Source: Chitinophagaceae bacterium
GTDB taxonomy: Bacteria > Bacteroidota > Bacteroidia > Chitinophagales > Chitinophagaceae
Direction: 5' to 3'
Assembly (NCBI GenBank): GCA_016721085.1
Contig: JADKJI010000063.1
Location: forward strand, 124,001-188,000
Length of the DNA stretch: 64,000 nt
The position numbers and the translations under genes are program-made. Below the pieces are notes generated by a model. It did not search any database and had not been told where the DNA came from. It saw nothing but the letters and a program-made list of their open reading frames with translations. Position 1 is the first letter of the stretch; each line of letters starts with the position of its first letter. This document shows, one piece after another, positions 1-8,428 of the stretch.

Positions 1-270
1 AGCTAATTGCTGAACCACATCGGCAATATTACAACCGCCGCCACCTTTGTTAAGGAAGAAATATCCTCCTACCAGAATCACCAGTAATAATATCATTCCC
101 TTTCCGCGGAATAATCCAAACAGTAAAGGCAAAAGACTGAAAAGCCCACCACCACCACCGCCGCCTGGTCCTACTGGGAATCGGCCACCGCCTCCTCCTC
201 CACCACTATTGTCATTATTGTTGTACTGGTCTGGTTGATCCGGTTGATCATCCGTCATTCGGATTGGCAT
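1..270 (-). CDS. N-terminus of a probable neutral zinc metallopeptidase (YpfJ/KPN_02809-like), partial
   Basis: The first 90 codons of a minus-strand gene are present and the rest lies beyond the left edge. The protein begins MPIRMTDDQPDQPDQYNNN and has two polyglycine stretches (about residues 23-29 and 36-42). One hydrophobic segment follows (about 58-72, GMILLLVILVGGYFF), then a second glycine run. An acidic N-terminus, glycine-rich linker and single membrane anchor ahead of a catalytic domain are typical of the YpfJ-type zinc metallopeptidases. The HExxH catalytic part is not in the window, so the assignment rests on overall resemblance. No stop or frame break is seen. It could also be another Gly-rich membrane-anchored protein. 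Confidence 0.5.
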   Translation of the reverse strand, partial: MPIRMTDDQPDQPDQYNNNDNSGGGGGGGRFPVGPGGGGGGGLFSLLPLLFGLFRGKGMILLLVILVGGYFFLNKGGGGCNIADVVQQLA

Positions 271-395
271 AGTAAAGGTTTTTTGGTTACTGTCTAAAAA
301 TAATGAAGATTTTGATAGGAATCTGGTGCTGTGTAAAAAGAGTAGGGAAGAATGGAAGTCAGGAAGGAGGTGGTCAATTTATTTTAGTTTTTTTT

Positions 396-419
396 ACCGC
401 AGAGACGCGGAGACGCAGG
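396..419. repeat. Dispersed repeat, ACCGCAGAGACGC family
   Basis: Single copy of ACCGCAGAGACGCGGAGACG plus CAGG. Near-identical copies occur at 607-632, 650-674 (inverted), 28321-28345, 28358-28380 (inverted) and 63812-63839 (inverted). All copies in this window lie between genes. Confidence 0.85.
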
Positions 420-606
420 TTTTTAAAACAGCCGAACCACATAGAGACATAGAACATAGATACACATAGGGATGTTCTTTTAAAGGAGGGGTTAGGGCAC
501 ATAGGCTTCGTTGTTTTTTCACCAGAATTTAATGAGGGAAACACCCGAAAAATTGGGGAAACCCTCTTCAGATGTCATCTCGGGAGATGACATCTCGAAA
601 AAAGAG

Positions 607-674
607 AATTTTCACCGCAGAGACGCAGTGACGCAGGAGGAAACTCCCCCGCGTCTCTGCGCCTCTGCGGTGAA
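607..674. repeat. Palindromic pair of ACCGCAGAGACGC repeats
   Basis: Left arm starts TTTTCACCGCAGAGACGCAG and the right arm ends with GCGCCTCTGCGGTGAAA. The two arms are reverse complements over about 25 bases with two mismatches, enclosing a loop of roughly 15 bases. The RNA or single-stranded DNA would form a strong hairpin. The same design recurs at 28321-28380. Confidence 0.85.
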
Positions 675-686
675 ATGTATTTGTAA

Positions 687-788
687 TCGTCGCGCAGCGA
701 CCCTTTGCGCCTTAAAGAAAAAGGAATATCAAAAAATACGAAAACCAACTTTGCGCCTTTGCGTGAAAACCCCTTCCCGACTTCCCGA
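687..788. repeat. Composite repeat: TCGCGCAGCGACCC / TTTGCGCC / CCCGACTTCCCGA
   Basis: Positions 687-714 are an exact inverted copy of 63636-63663 at the far end of the window. Next come the CTTTGCGCCTTTGCGTGAAAA block (inverted relative at 63581-63601) and the CCCGACTTCCCGA unit at 776-788, eight bases downstream of the lysA stop. In the sense of lysA this last unit reads TCGGGAAGTCGGG. Confidence 0.8.
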
Positions 789-796
789 TAAAAAAA

Positions 797-2011
797 TCAA
801 AACAAATCCACCTGCCCCACCAATAAATCATCCAGGTTTTCGCGGCGGCGGATAAGGTGTGGCTGACCGTTTACGACCAACACTTCAGCAGGACGGAAAC
901 GGCTATTATAATTGGAGGCCATTTCGTAACAGTAGGCCCCGGCATTACGTACTACCAGCAAATCTCCTTCGCGTATTTCAGGCATGGACCTGTTCTCGGC
1001 AAAAGTGTCTGTTTCGCAGATATAGCCAACTATATTGTAATGTTTGTGAGAGGCAGAGGGATTAGAAATATTATCGATCTTATGATAAGAACCATAGAAC
1101 ATGGGACGGATAAGATGGTTTAGTCCCGTATCTATACCAGCGAAATTATGTTCAGCTGATTCTTTCAGCACATTCACGGATGTTACAAAGTGCCCTGCTT
1201 CACTCACCATATACTTTCCGGGTTCAAACCAAACTTGCAGGTGCTTACCAGTTCTCTTCTTAAAGATTTCAAACTCTTCAGCCACTTTTTGACCGAGTTG
1301 TTCTATATCTGTTCCGTGTTCATTTGGCTTATACGGCACTTTAAATCCACCTCCCAGGTCAACCACTTCCAATTCCGGAAACAGTTGTACCACTTCCAGC
1401 AATACTTCTATACCACGTGCAAATACTTCCACATCTTTTATCTCACTACCTGTATGAATATGCAGGGTGCGTATAAATAAACCGGTTTCCTTTACAAGGG
1501 CCAAAACTTCGTCAAGTTGCTCTAGTGGAATACCGAATTTACTGCTTGAATGTCCAGTTGAAATTTTCAGATTTCCTCCGGCCATGATATTGGGGCGAAG
1601 CCTGATTCCTACCGGATAGCTATGACCGTATTTTTGCCCGAATTTTCTAAGGTTTGAAATACTATCGATATTTATATGGACACCCAGATCGTGGGCTGTT
1701 TCGATCTCTGAGAAATGAATATTATTCGATGTATAGAGGATGTTTTCTGGAGTGTATCCGGCTTTAACCGCCAACTGCACTTCATTGATGGAGCTGCAGT
1801 CAATATTACAACCGATGCTTTTTACATATTTCAGTACGCTGATATTAGTCAATGCTTTTGCAGCATAGAAAAAGCGTACATCAGCTTTTGCGAAAGCCTT
1901 CAACAGGCGTTCATATTGTTCTTTTATCTTTTCTGCATGATACACATAAACAGGCGTGCCCCAGGTAGTAGCTATCTGTTGTAAAAGTTCATCGGAAAGT
2001 ACTGTTGCCAT
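797..2011 (-). CDS. lysA: Diaminopimelate decarboxylase
   Basis: Decarboxylates meso-diaminopimelate to L-lysine, the last step of the lysine pathway, in the cytoplasm with pyridoxal phosphate. The 404-residue protein has the fold-type III layout. K52 in FFYAAKAL is the expected Schiff-base lysine, HIHTGSEI (184-190) and the glycine loop GGGF (220-223) bind the cofactor, EPGKY (263-267) and CETDTF (332-337) form the substrate and dimer-interface motifs. Length is normal for the family. It starts with ATG and lies 80 bases downstream of scpB on the same strand, but a terminator-like hairpin separates them, so it probably has its own promoter (a TATATTCG element at 2017-2024). Its 3' flank runs straight into repeats. 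Confidence 0.96.
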   Translation of the reverse strand: MATVLSDELLQQIATTWGTPVYVYHAEKIKEQYERLLKAFAKADVRFFYAAKALTNISVLKYVKSIGCNIDCSSINEVQLAVKAGYTPENILYTSNNIHFSEIETAHDLGVHINIDSISNLRKFGQKYGHSYPVGIRLRPNIMAGGNLKISTGHSSSKFGIPLEQLDEVLALVKETGLFIRTLHIHTGSEIKDVEVFARGIEVLLEVVQLFPELEVVDLGGGFKVPYKPNEHGTDIEQLGQKVAEEFEIFKKRTGKHLQVWFEPGKYMVSEAGHFVTSVNVLKESAEHNFAGIDTGLNHLIRPMFYGSYHKIDNISNPSASHKHYNIVGYICETDTFAENRSMPEIREGDLLVVRNAGAYCYEMASNYNSRFRPAEVLVVNGQPHLIRRRENLDDLLVGQVDLF

Positions 2012-2037
2012 ATCTGCGAATATAGGGTAAATATAAA

Positions 2038-2072
2038 GTGCCCCGTAAGGGAGTTAAACCAAAACGGGGCAC
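2038..2072 (-). terminator. Rho-independent terminator after scpB
   Basis: Nine-base perfect stem GTGCCCCGT (2038-2046) with ACGGGGCAC (2064-2072). Read on the minus strand it is followed by a T-rich stretch. It sits between the scpB stop and the lysA start. Confidence 0.75.
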
Positions 2073-2090
2073 AACAATCGTTCTAAAATA

Positions 2091-2972
2091 TTATTTGTCT
2101 TCTTTATTCTCGTCGGTTTCATCCGGCTCTTCACCATCAGCTTCACCTTCTTCTTCTGTATCGGGTTCCTGAAATTCTTCTTCCTCTTCTATCACTTCCT
2201 CTTCAGCGGCTTCCAGTTCTTCGGCAGCTTCTTCTATTTCCTCTTCGCTCATTGTTTCTGAAGCAGGTTCCTCAGTTACTATTTCTACCAGTAATTCTCC
2301 GGTTTCTGTAACAACAAAAGTGGTGTCTTCTGAAACTTCACCTTCTATATCAACCAATTCTTCTGAAGCGGATTCTTCCTGAACGGCCATGCCTTCATTC
2401 ATCATGGTAGGGGTCACCAGGTTTTCGTCGAATATTTCTTTCAACTTTGGAAGATCTTCGGCAGAATTGATACCGAAATAATCCATAAAGCTTTTTGAAG
2501 TAGCGTATACTAATGGATGGCCTGGCATGGTTTCGTTTCTGCCAGTAATCACGATAAGATCTTTTTCTAATAATTTCTGAACGGCATAATCGCTGCTTAC
2601 GCCTCTGATTGCTTCAATTTCTGCTTTAGTAACAGGCTGTTTATAGGCAATAATAGAAAGTGTCTCAAGTGCTGCGGTTGACAAGCGTTTCAGGAATTTT
2701 TCTCCATTCAGTTGTGCAACTGTTTTATGGTAATCCCTTTTTGTAAGGAACTGCCAGCCGCCACCGCTTTGACGGATTTCGAATGGATAGAATTCTGATT
2801 GGTATTTTTCTAGAATGCCTTCAATAGAAGATTCGATCTGATCAAGAGTGATCTTATCTTCCATAAAACCGAAAGCATTATTGATAAGCTCAGTAAGCTC
2901 CATTGAAGTCAATGGCTTATCGCTCGCGAAGATGAGCGCTTCAATATGTGGTATTAAATTAGAAATCTCCAT
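2091..2972 (-). CDS. scpB: Segregation and condensation protein B
   Basis: ScpB is the winged-helix subunit of the bacterial SMC-ScpA-ScpB condensin and dimerises to bind ScpA. The chosen start is the ATG of MEISNLIPHIEALIFAS, where homology begins; an in-frame extension of 32 residues upstream has no family resemblance. The two winged-helix domains occupy roughly residues 1-165, including KPLTSMELTELI and the conserved LSIIAYKQPVTKAEIE block with the RGV motif. From about residue 205 the protein ends in a low-complexity tail of about 90 residues dominated by Glu and Asp, as in other Bacteroidota. The gene is downstream of atpG on the same strand, with about 106 bases between. Confidence 0.93.
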   Translation of the reverse strand: MEISNLIPHIEALIFASDKPLTSMELTELINNAFGFMEDKITLDQIESSIEGILEKYQSEFYPFEIRQSGGGWQFLTKRDYHKTVAQLNGEKFLKRLSTAALETLSIIAYKQPVTKAEIEAIRGVSSDYAVQKLLEKDLIVITGRNETMPGHPLVYATSKSFMDYFGINSAEDLPKLKEIFDENLVTPTMMNEGMAVQEESASEELVDIEGEVSEDTTFVVTETGELLVEIVTEEPASETMSEEEIEEAAEELEAAEEEVIEEEEEFQEPDTEEEGEADGEEPDETDENKEDK

Positions 2973-3078
2973 AACTCCATTTGCTGATTTGCGAATTAAT
3001 TGAAAGTGCGGATTAGAGCAGCACGAAATAAATAAAATTCGCACAGTAGCCCATCGGCAAATTTGCACATTTTATCTA

Positions 3079-3960
3079 CTATCCTTTCAAAGCCGCTGCA
3101 CCGCTCACAATCTCAGTAAGTTCGGTTGTGATGGCAGCCTGACGAGCCCTGTTATAGGAGATTTTCAGTGTTTTCAACATTTCATTGGCATTCTCAGTAG
3201 CCTTATCCATGGCAGTCATTCGAGCACCATGTTCAGAAGCATTACCATCGAGAACTGCCTTGTATAATTGTGTGTTGAGGATTTTTGGCATCAGTTCCTG
3301 AATCAGCTCTTGCTTTTCAGGCTCATAGATGAAATCGCTTTTCTGAGCGCCTTCTTTTTTGGCAATCTTAGCGATTGGAAGGTATTGCTCTACTACGAAT
3401 CGTTGAGTAGCGGCATTCTTGAATTCGCTATACACCAATTCCACTTTATCAAACTCCTTGTTTTCAAAGGCTTTGATAGCTGCCTGGGCACAAGCCTGAA
3501 CGGTTTCAAATTTGAGATTGAGGTAGATATCCTTATATGTAGCGTCTGTATTGAACTTGTTTTTCAGGAAATGCTCATATCCTTTTTTACCGATTGTCCA
3601 GATAGTAACATTGCCTTTTGCAAACTGGGTTGCATATTTTTCCCTGATAGTTAATTTAGCCAGCTTTATGATATTGGCATTATAGGCACCGCATAATCCC
3701 CTGTCGCTGGTAATTACGATCATCAATACTTTCTCTTCAGCTCTTTCTGTTGAAAGGCTCATTCCAGCTTCTCCTTCGCTATTACTTACGATATTGCTAA
3801 GCAGTTCCTGGAGTTTCTTTGCATAAGGGCGCATCTGAACGATACCGTCCTGAGCTTTACGAAGTTTGGCAGCACTAACCATCTTCATCGCCTTAGTAAT
3901 CTGCTGAGTGTTTTGAACCGATTTGATCCGGTTTCTTACTTCTTTTAACTGACCAGCCAT
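3079..3960 (-). CDS. atpG: F1Fo ATP synthase gamma subunit
   Basis: The central rotor shaft of F1 ATP synthase. It begins MAGQLKEVRNRIKSVQNTQQ, the conserved N-terminal helix, and ends with YNRARQAAITTELTEIVSGA, the paired C-terminal helix; the two form the coiled-coil stalk. The ITSDRGLCGAYN block is the family signature. Length of 293 residues is normal. No other atp genes lie downstream, so it probably ends an atp operon outside the usual order or is split from it, as is common in Bacteroidota; the 290 bases upstream contain no gene. Confidence 0.97.
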   Translation of the reverse strand: MAGQLKEVRNRIKSVQNTQQITKAMKMVSAAKLRKAQDGIVQMRPYAKKLQELLSNIVSNSEGEAGMSLSTERAEEKVLMIVITSDRGLCGAYNANIIKLAKLTIREKYATQFAKGNVTIWTIGKKGYEHFLKNKFNTDATYKDIYLNLKFETVQACAQAAIKAFENKEFDKVELVYSEFKNAATQRFVVEQYLPIAKIAKKEGAQKSDFIYEPEKQELIQELMPKILNTQLYKAVLDGNASEHGARMTAMDKATENANEMLKTLKISYNRARQAAITTELTEIVSGAAALKG

Positions 3961-4271
3961 TTCTTAGTAATTTTTACTTTTTCGAGTTATGGATAACAGA
4001 CCCATTTGCCCTTCACCAATGCCATTTTCACGCAAAGCCTCTTATCAGGGCGCAAAGGTAACGGAATGGCCTCAAAATTCCAGTTGGGTGCAGGAATTTT
4101 GTAGGCGATTTTTCCACCAGGAAACCACCTCCTAAAATCAGGGCTTTTCGTTCACTCTGAAGGGTTTAGGGGTACTTTACACCGATTTTAACCTCATTAC
4201 CCCTCCCCTTCACTGTTAAAGTCTGTCTTTTTAATTATCAGAACAAAATTTTCGTGACTTTTGCCTTAGTT
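3961..4271. other. Intergenic region between divergent atpG and surE
   Basis: About 310 bases that must carry both divergent promoters. No gene, repeat family or obvious operator was recognised. A TTTTGCC element sits at 4258-4264, just ahead of the surE ATG, and may be a degenerate promoter. Confidence 0.5.
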
Positions 4272-5060
4272 ATGGCAAAAAAGACGATCAAAAAGGAAAA
4301 GCCTGTTATCCTTATTACGAACGACGATGGAATTATGGCACCGGGTATCCGCAATCTGGTAGAGGCAGTAAAAGATCTGGGAAAAATAGTAGTGGTGGCT
4401 CCGGATAAGCCGCAGTCGGGCATGGGACATGCCATCACCATCGGTCAGCCTCTTCGCTTACATGCTTCCACGCTTTACGAAGACATTGAAGCCTACCAGT
4501 GTTCAGGTACTCCGGTAGATTGTGTGAAATTGGCTGTTGACAAAGTACTGCACCGAAAACCCGATATATGTTTGAGTGGAATCAATCATGGGGCTAATCA
4601 CTCCATCAATGTAATCTATTCCGGCACTATGTCGGCCGCTGTTGAAGCAGCCATCGAAAGTATTCCTTCCATCGGATTTTCACTACTTGACTATAGCATT
4701 GAGGCCGATTTCAGCGGGGCCAGAAGTTATGCCCGCATGATTGTACAGAAAATGTTACAGAACCCGATCGATAAGCATTGTGTATTGAATGTAAATATCC
4801 CGGCGGTAAAAGAGGAATTAATAAAAGGCATCAAGATATGTCGTCAGGCTTATGCGAAGTATGAAGAGGATTTTATTGAGCGGGTAGACCCTACCGGAAG
4901 AAAATATTTCTGGCTCACAGGTAAATTCGTGAATTTTGATAAAGGAAAAGATACTGATGTATGGGCATTGAAAAATAATTACGTGAGTGTAGTGCCTGTA
5001 CAATTTGACCTGACTAATTACGTTCTTAAAACCCAACTCGAAAAAACCTGGAAACCCTGA
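4272..5060 (+). CDS. surE: 5'/3'-nucleotidase SurE
   Basis: Metal-dependent nucleoside 5'-monophosphate phosphatase of the SurE family, cytoplasmic. The ATG at 4272 gives MAKKTIKKEKPVILITNDDG; the earlier in-frame GTG at 4254 would add six residues without homology. N17, D18 and D19 of ITNDDG form the metal site. SGTPVDCV and SGINHGANHSINVIYSGTMS are the other family motifs. At 262 residues the length is normal. Its stop codon overlaps the start of the next gene (TGATG), implying translational coupling, and lpxB follows; surE next to lpxB is a familiar arrangement in this phylum. Confidence 0.95.
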   Translation: MAKKTIKKEKPVILITNDDGIMAPGIRNLVEAVKDLGKIVVVAPDKPQSGMGHAITIGQPLRLHASTLYEDIEAYQCSGTPVDCVKLAVDKVLHRKPDICLSGINHGANHSINVIYSGTMSAAVEAAIESIPSIGFSLLDYSIEADFSGARSYARMIVQKMLQNPIDKHCVLNVNIPAVKEELIKGIKICRQAYAKYEEDFIERVDPTGRKYFWLTGKFVNFDKGKDTDVWALKNNYVSVVPVQFDLTNYVLKTQLEKTWKP

Positions 5061-5353
5061 TGTTCAAGAAAGATAACCTCCGATTCGGAATGCTGCTTGG
5101 ATTCTTAGCCCCGCTGATAAGCGTTATAATTTATTATTTCATCCGTTTTTCACAGTTCTCTGTGTCGGATGTAATGCATTTCATGGCTGAAAACAAAAAC
5201 CAGATTACAGCTATTACCATTCCTTGCTTATTATTGAATATCGGGCTTTTCACTTATTATGTAAATACGCAGCGCGACAAGACTGCCAAAGGTCTTTTTG
5301 TACTGACATTGATTTATGCAATAGGCGCCTTAGCCCTGAAGTTTATACTCTAA
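5060..5353 (+). CDS. Small three-helix membrane protein of unknown function
   Basis: A 97-residue protein with about three hydrophobic helices (residues 10-28, 48-66 and 78-96) and short polar links. Its ATG overlaps the surE stop. It has no recognisable catalytic motif. Its place between surE and lpxB suggests co-transcription, and a role in the envelope would fit, but that is inference only. Confidence 0.75.
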   Translation: MFKKDNLRFGMLLGFLAPLISVIIYYFIRFSQFSVSDVMHFMAENKNQITAITIPCLLLNIGLFTYYVNTQRDKTAKGLFVLTLIYAIGALALKFIL

Positions 5354-5404
5354 GTCCTCACCGCTGATTTTCCGTTACTTTGCAGCATAAATGGCTCGTT
5401 CCTG

Positions 5405-6470
5405 ATGCGTTATTATATTATTGCAGGAGAGGCTTCCGGTGATTTACATGGAAGTAACCTGATAAAAGCTATCCGCAAAACAGATGCCACTGCCAGCTTT
5501 CGCTGCTGGGGTGGTGATATGATGCAGGCTGCTGGTGGAGAGCTTGTAAAACATTACAGGGAACTTGCCTTTATGGGTTTCGCAGAAGTATTGATGAACC
5601 TGCGAACCATTTTCAAAAACCTTGCCTTTTGCAAATCGGATATTTCCAGCCACCAACCTGATGTACTGATACTGATCGATTATCCGGGATTCAATTTAAG
5701 AATTGCTGAATGGGCAAAGAAAGAAGGCTTCAAGGTCATCTACTATATATCTCCACAAGTATGGGCCTGGAAAGAAAACAGGGTGAAGAAAATGAAGACT
5801 TGCATAGATCTTATGCTGGTGATTCTTCCTTTTGAAAAAGACTACTATAAGAATAAGTGGCAATGGGATGTGAGTTATGTGGGGCATCCGTTGGTGGAGG
5901 TAGTTGATGAATTTGAGTCGGAAGTCGGGAGTCGGGAGTCGGGAGTTGGGAGTCAGGAGTTGGGAGTCGACAGTCAGGAGTCGGAAAGTCCGGAAGACCG
6001 GAAGAAAGAGAGTAAGATAATTGCGTTGTTGCCGGGGAGTAGGAAGCAGGAGATTTTGAAGAAGTTACCTGTGATGCTGGAGGTGAGTAAGGATTTTCCG
6101 GAGTATCAGTTTATGGTGGCCAAAGCGCCGGGATTGGAATGATTCTTTTTATGAACCGCTGCTGGCACCTTATCCCAACGTAAGTTCTGTCAATCAAAAA
6201 ACATATTACCTATTAAGCAAAGCAAGAGCTGCATTAGTTACGAGTGGCACTGCCACTTTGGAAACGGCTTTATTCGGAGTTCCCGAAGTGGTTTGTTATA
6301 AAGGAAATCCTATCTCCTATCAAATTGCAAAAAGAATTATCAGTATAAAGTATATTTCGCTTGTCAATTATATAGAGGTATTCTGCTACTTGCTTGATGA
6401 TTCCCATATGTCATTTTTGATTGGCAGTGTCAAAAGTAACCCTTTTACAAAAATCATTGCTATTTGTTAA
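5405..6470 (+). pseudogene. lpxB: Lipid A disaccharide synthase, frameshifted and lacking its 3' end
   Basis: LpxB condenses UDP-diacylglucosamine with lipid X in lipid A synthesis at the inner membrane. The first 245 codons are clear: MRYYIIAGEASGDLHGSNL, ISPQVWAWKENRV and ALLPGSRKQEI are family motifs. The frame then breaks at about 6138. Dropping one A there (GGATTGGAATGA to GGATTGGATGA) restores GLDDSFYEPLLAPYPNV and continues through TSGTATLETALFGVPEVV to ISLVNYI at about 6382. From that point the sequence no longer resembles LpxB in any frame, so the last 60 or so residues are missing. A repeat insertion encodes residues of about 170-200. Because LpxB is normally essential, either another copy exists or the assembly is wrong here. 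Confidence 0.85.
5915..6007 (+). repeat. GTCGGGAGTC repeat array inside lpxB
   Basis: About ten imperfect copies of the 7-10 base unit (A)GTCGGGAGT, closing with GTCCGGAAGACCGGAAGAAA. It stays in frame and encodes a Ser/Glu/Gly-rich stretch (SEVGSRESGVGSQELG). The same closing sequence is found in the 3' flanks of engB and of the gene at 58105. The stretch sits in what is normally a short variable loop before ALLPGSRKQ. Confidence 0.9.
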
Positions 6471-6520
6471 AGGTATTGGCTGCGAAAACGGTTCTTGCTT
6501 CAAACATAGAGACATTAAGA

Positions 6521-6538
6521 ATATGCGCTCAATCATAA
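6521..6538 (+). promoter_or_regulatory. Crp/Fnr-type operator, site 1
   Basis: ATATGCGCTCAATCATAA, matching the sites at 13915, 14045 and 14773 at 16 of 18 positions or close to it. The centre (6529.5) lies about 33 bases upstream of a promoter-like TACCTTG (6559-6565) and about 100 bases before the fasciclin gene start. Confidence 0.7.
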
Positions 6539-6628
6539 TTCCACTCAACGTGCAAAAGTACCTTGTGCTGGTTCCGGCTTAAACATCCAAACCAAAACAG
6601 GGCCGGCGTATATCAAAATCAAAGACAT

Positions 6629-7195
6629 ATGAAAGTACAAATCAGAATCTGGGCACTATTGCTCTTTTTAGCAGTAGGCTCATCAGCCTGTAATAGTAAT
6701 GAAACAACTGCAGCAACTGAGCCAACTGCTACAACTGATGCCCCGTTAACCGGACAGTCGGGTGTAAAAGATGATCAATCTCAAAAAGACGTTGTAAAGA
6801 TTGCAGTGGGTAGTGCCGACCACACAACATTGGTAAAAGCTTTACAGCAGGCGGATTATGTAGATGCTTTATCAAATGCGGGACCTTTCACTGTATTTGC
6901 TCCGGTAAACGCTGCATTTGACAAGTTACCCAAGGGTACTGTTGAAGATTTGATGAAACCTGAAAAGAAAGATGCGCTTCGCTCCATACTAGAATACCAT
7001 GTTTTTGTTGGTGTATTGAAACCTGAGATGCTTCAGGATGGTCAAACATATGGACAAGCAAGTGGTGAAAACATAACCATACATATGAAAGATGGAAAGT
7101 TGATGGTAAATAATGCCCATATCCTGGCTTCAATACCTGCTTCCAATGGTATCATACATGTGATAGACGAAGTGCTATTACCTCCAGCAAAATAG
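6629..7195 (+). CDS. Fasciclin-domain (FAS1) lipoprotein
   Basis: The start used is ATG of MKVQIRIWALLLFLAV, giving 188 residues with a lipoprotein signal ending SSAC; an in-frame upstream extension has no signal character. After a Thr/Ala-rich linker, a single FAS1 domain spans about residues 55-188 with GPFTVFAPVNAAFDKLP (H1 motif), ILEYHVFVG and NGIIHVIDEVLLPP (H2 motif). FAS1 domains mediate adhesion or, in some bacteria, have unclear roles near respiratory genes. A Crp/Fnr-type site upstream matches the sites controlling the nos operon, so a function linked to N2O or nitric oxide stress is inferred. It converges on the haemoglobin gene with a shared terminator. Confidence 0.88.
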   Translation: MKVQIRIWALLLFLAVGSSACNSNETTAATEPTATTDAPLTGQSGVKDDQSQKDVVKIAVGSADHTTLVKALQQADYVDALSNAGPFTVFAPVNAAFDKLPKGTVEDLMKPEKKDALRSILEYHVFVGVLKPEMLQDGQTYGQASGENITIHMKDGKLMVNNAHILASIPASNGIIHVIDEVLLPPAK

Positions 7196-7220
7196 TTTTA
7201 CCGAGGGACTATAAAACAGC

Positions 7221-7249
7221 AATCATCCCGTCAATAAGGCGGGATGATT
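7221..7249. terminator. Bidirectional terminator between fasciclin gene and nos operon
   Basis: Perfect ten-base stem AATCATCCCG (7221-7230) with CGGGATGATT (7240-7249), nine-base loop. It sits between two convergent genes; the last base touches the haemoglobin stop codon. Confidence 0.75.
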
Positions 7250-7641
7250 CATTTACCGGATATAGAATCGGGATGAAGAACTTTGATTTGCATAACGGTT
7301 GCAATGGAAACAGCCCTTTGTTTTGCCAGCTCTGCCACATCTCCTTTAAAATAAAGATCAACAGTTTTTAAGAACAAAGATTTCCATTGTTGAAAATGAA
7401 TAGGGAGCAAGGGCGACAAACTATGAAGATGCTGATGTACAGGCATTGGGTTACCCTTATAAACGGCGGGATCAAACAATATGGATTCCCAGAAATCATA
7501 CATCCGGGGCAAATGACTTTCCCAATTCACCTTTGCCACATCATTGAATAAATATCCTATAGTGGGATCTTCTTTCACTTTATCATAAAAGGCATTAACC
7601 AACACTTCAATATCTTGCCTTGATGAAATATCTATACTCAT
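7249..7641 (-). CDS. Group III truncated haemoglobin
   Basis: A 130-residue globin-like protein beginning MSIDISSRQDIEVLVNAFYD. DPTIGYLFNDVAKVNWESHLPRMYDFWESILF and the MPVHQHLH segment are typical of group III truncated haemoglobins, which bind haem and are linked to nitric oxide or oxygen chemistry. It is the last gene of the nos operon, 20 bases downstream of nosY. A job in removing nitric oxide that would poison NosZ or its maturation is a reasonable inference from location, not proven by sequence. Confidence 0.85.
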   Translation of the reverse strand: MSIDISSRQDIEVLVNAFYDKVKEDPTIGYLFNDVAKVNWESHLPRMYDFWESILFDPAVYKGNPMPVHQHLHSLSPLLPIHFQQWKSLFLKTVDLYFKGDVAELAKQRAVSIATVMQIKVLHPDSISGK

Positions 7642-7661
7642 AATTCAAACTTTAAAACTGT

Positions 7662-8428
7662 CTACAGATCCCTTCTGTTAAATCTTCTTAATGAGAGCCA
7701 TAATGGGATAAATGCCCACAACAATAAGATACTGATTGCTAAACTCATGCCCCAAAAGCTTCCGAAAAAATCTTTGAATACAGCGCTGGTAGCTCCCATC
7801 AAGGCAGAGATATCCAACTTCAATAGTATCAATACTCTTGCCAAATCAATCGGATTCAAAGCACTCACTATCAACATCGGCTTTTCCATTGGGTAATCCA
7901 TGAATTGAAAAAGCAGGAAAAGAACGATACCGTCGAATATGAGTGTGAAATAAAACCAAAGCATTATAGAAATGCCTATTCCCTTTGCTTTATCCCTGGT
8001 CAATACTGAAGCAAGCAAGGCTATTGCTACAAATATGAGTGTAATCAATAAACCCATCATAACCATCACTCCTCCTGATTCAAAAGGGGCATATAAAAGA
8101 ATGGGTATAGCAGCACCAACAAAAAAGCGAAACAAAGTGCCAGTGACAATCCAGCAAAAATACTCAACCAAAGACTTACCCTTTTTAAGGGTTGCGCCAC
8201 CAGTAACTCAATGAATTCTGTAGCATTGTATACATAAATTGTTGAAAACACAATGCTCACAAGTGGGACAATAATCAGAATGATATTCAACAAGCTAAGC
8301 ACCCCTTTAGATGGGTTGTCTTCAAGATTGAAGACGCTGAATGATATAACAAGAAGAAGTACTGTATAAGCCAGCACAATCTTGTTCCTCAATAAATCCA
8401 ATAGAACATATTTTATAATCTTCTTCAT
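7662..8428 (-). pseudogene. nosY: NosY, ABC transporter permease for N2O reductase maturation (frameshifted)
   Basis: NosY is the membrane part of the NosFY ABC transporter that supplies sulfur for the copper-sulfide centre of NosZ. Two overlapping frames encode it. The first (from 8428) gives MKKIIKYVLLDLLRNKIVLA through SLALCFAFL. The second resumes with FVGAAIPILLYAPFESGG and ends SLRRFNRRDL. Adding one T to the run of six at about 8117-8124 on the minus strand joins them into one 255-residue protein with about six membrane helices, normal for NosY. Its ATG overlaps the nosF stop (ATGA). A homopolymer miscall is the simplest explanation, so the gene is probably functional. Confidence 0.88.

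Larger units (their letters stand above)
271..796. other. Intergenic region filled with short repeats
   Basis: About 525 bases between the 5' end of the metallopeptidase gene and the 3' end of lysA. It holds no convincing gene. It contains three repeat blocks described separately (396-419, 607-674, 687-788). The open frame through 511-855 consists mostly of these repeats and is not believed to be coding. Confidence 0.7.

Noticed and set aside
47..238. Plus-strand proline-rich frame at the left edge
   Set aside because: It is the reverse complement of the polyglycine codons of the minus-strand metallopeptidase gene.
511..855. Open frame of 114 codons
   Set aside because: Built from ACCGCAGAGACGC and TTTGCGCC repeats, and it runs into lysA on the other strand; no homology-like features.
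3268..3654. 128-codon plus-strand frame inside atpG
   Set aside because: Antisense to a clearly conserved gene, without independent features.
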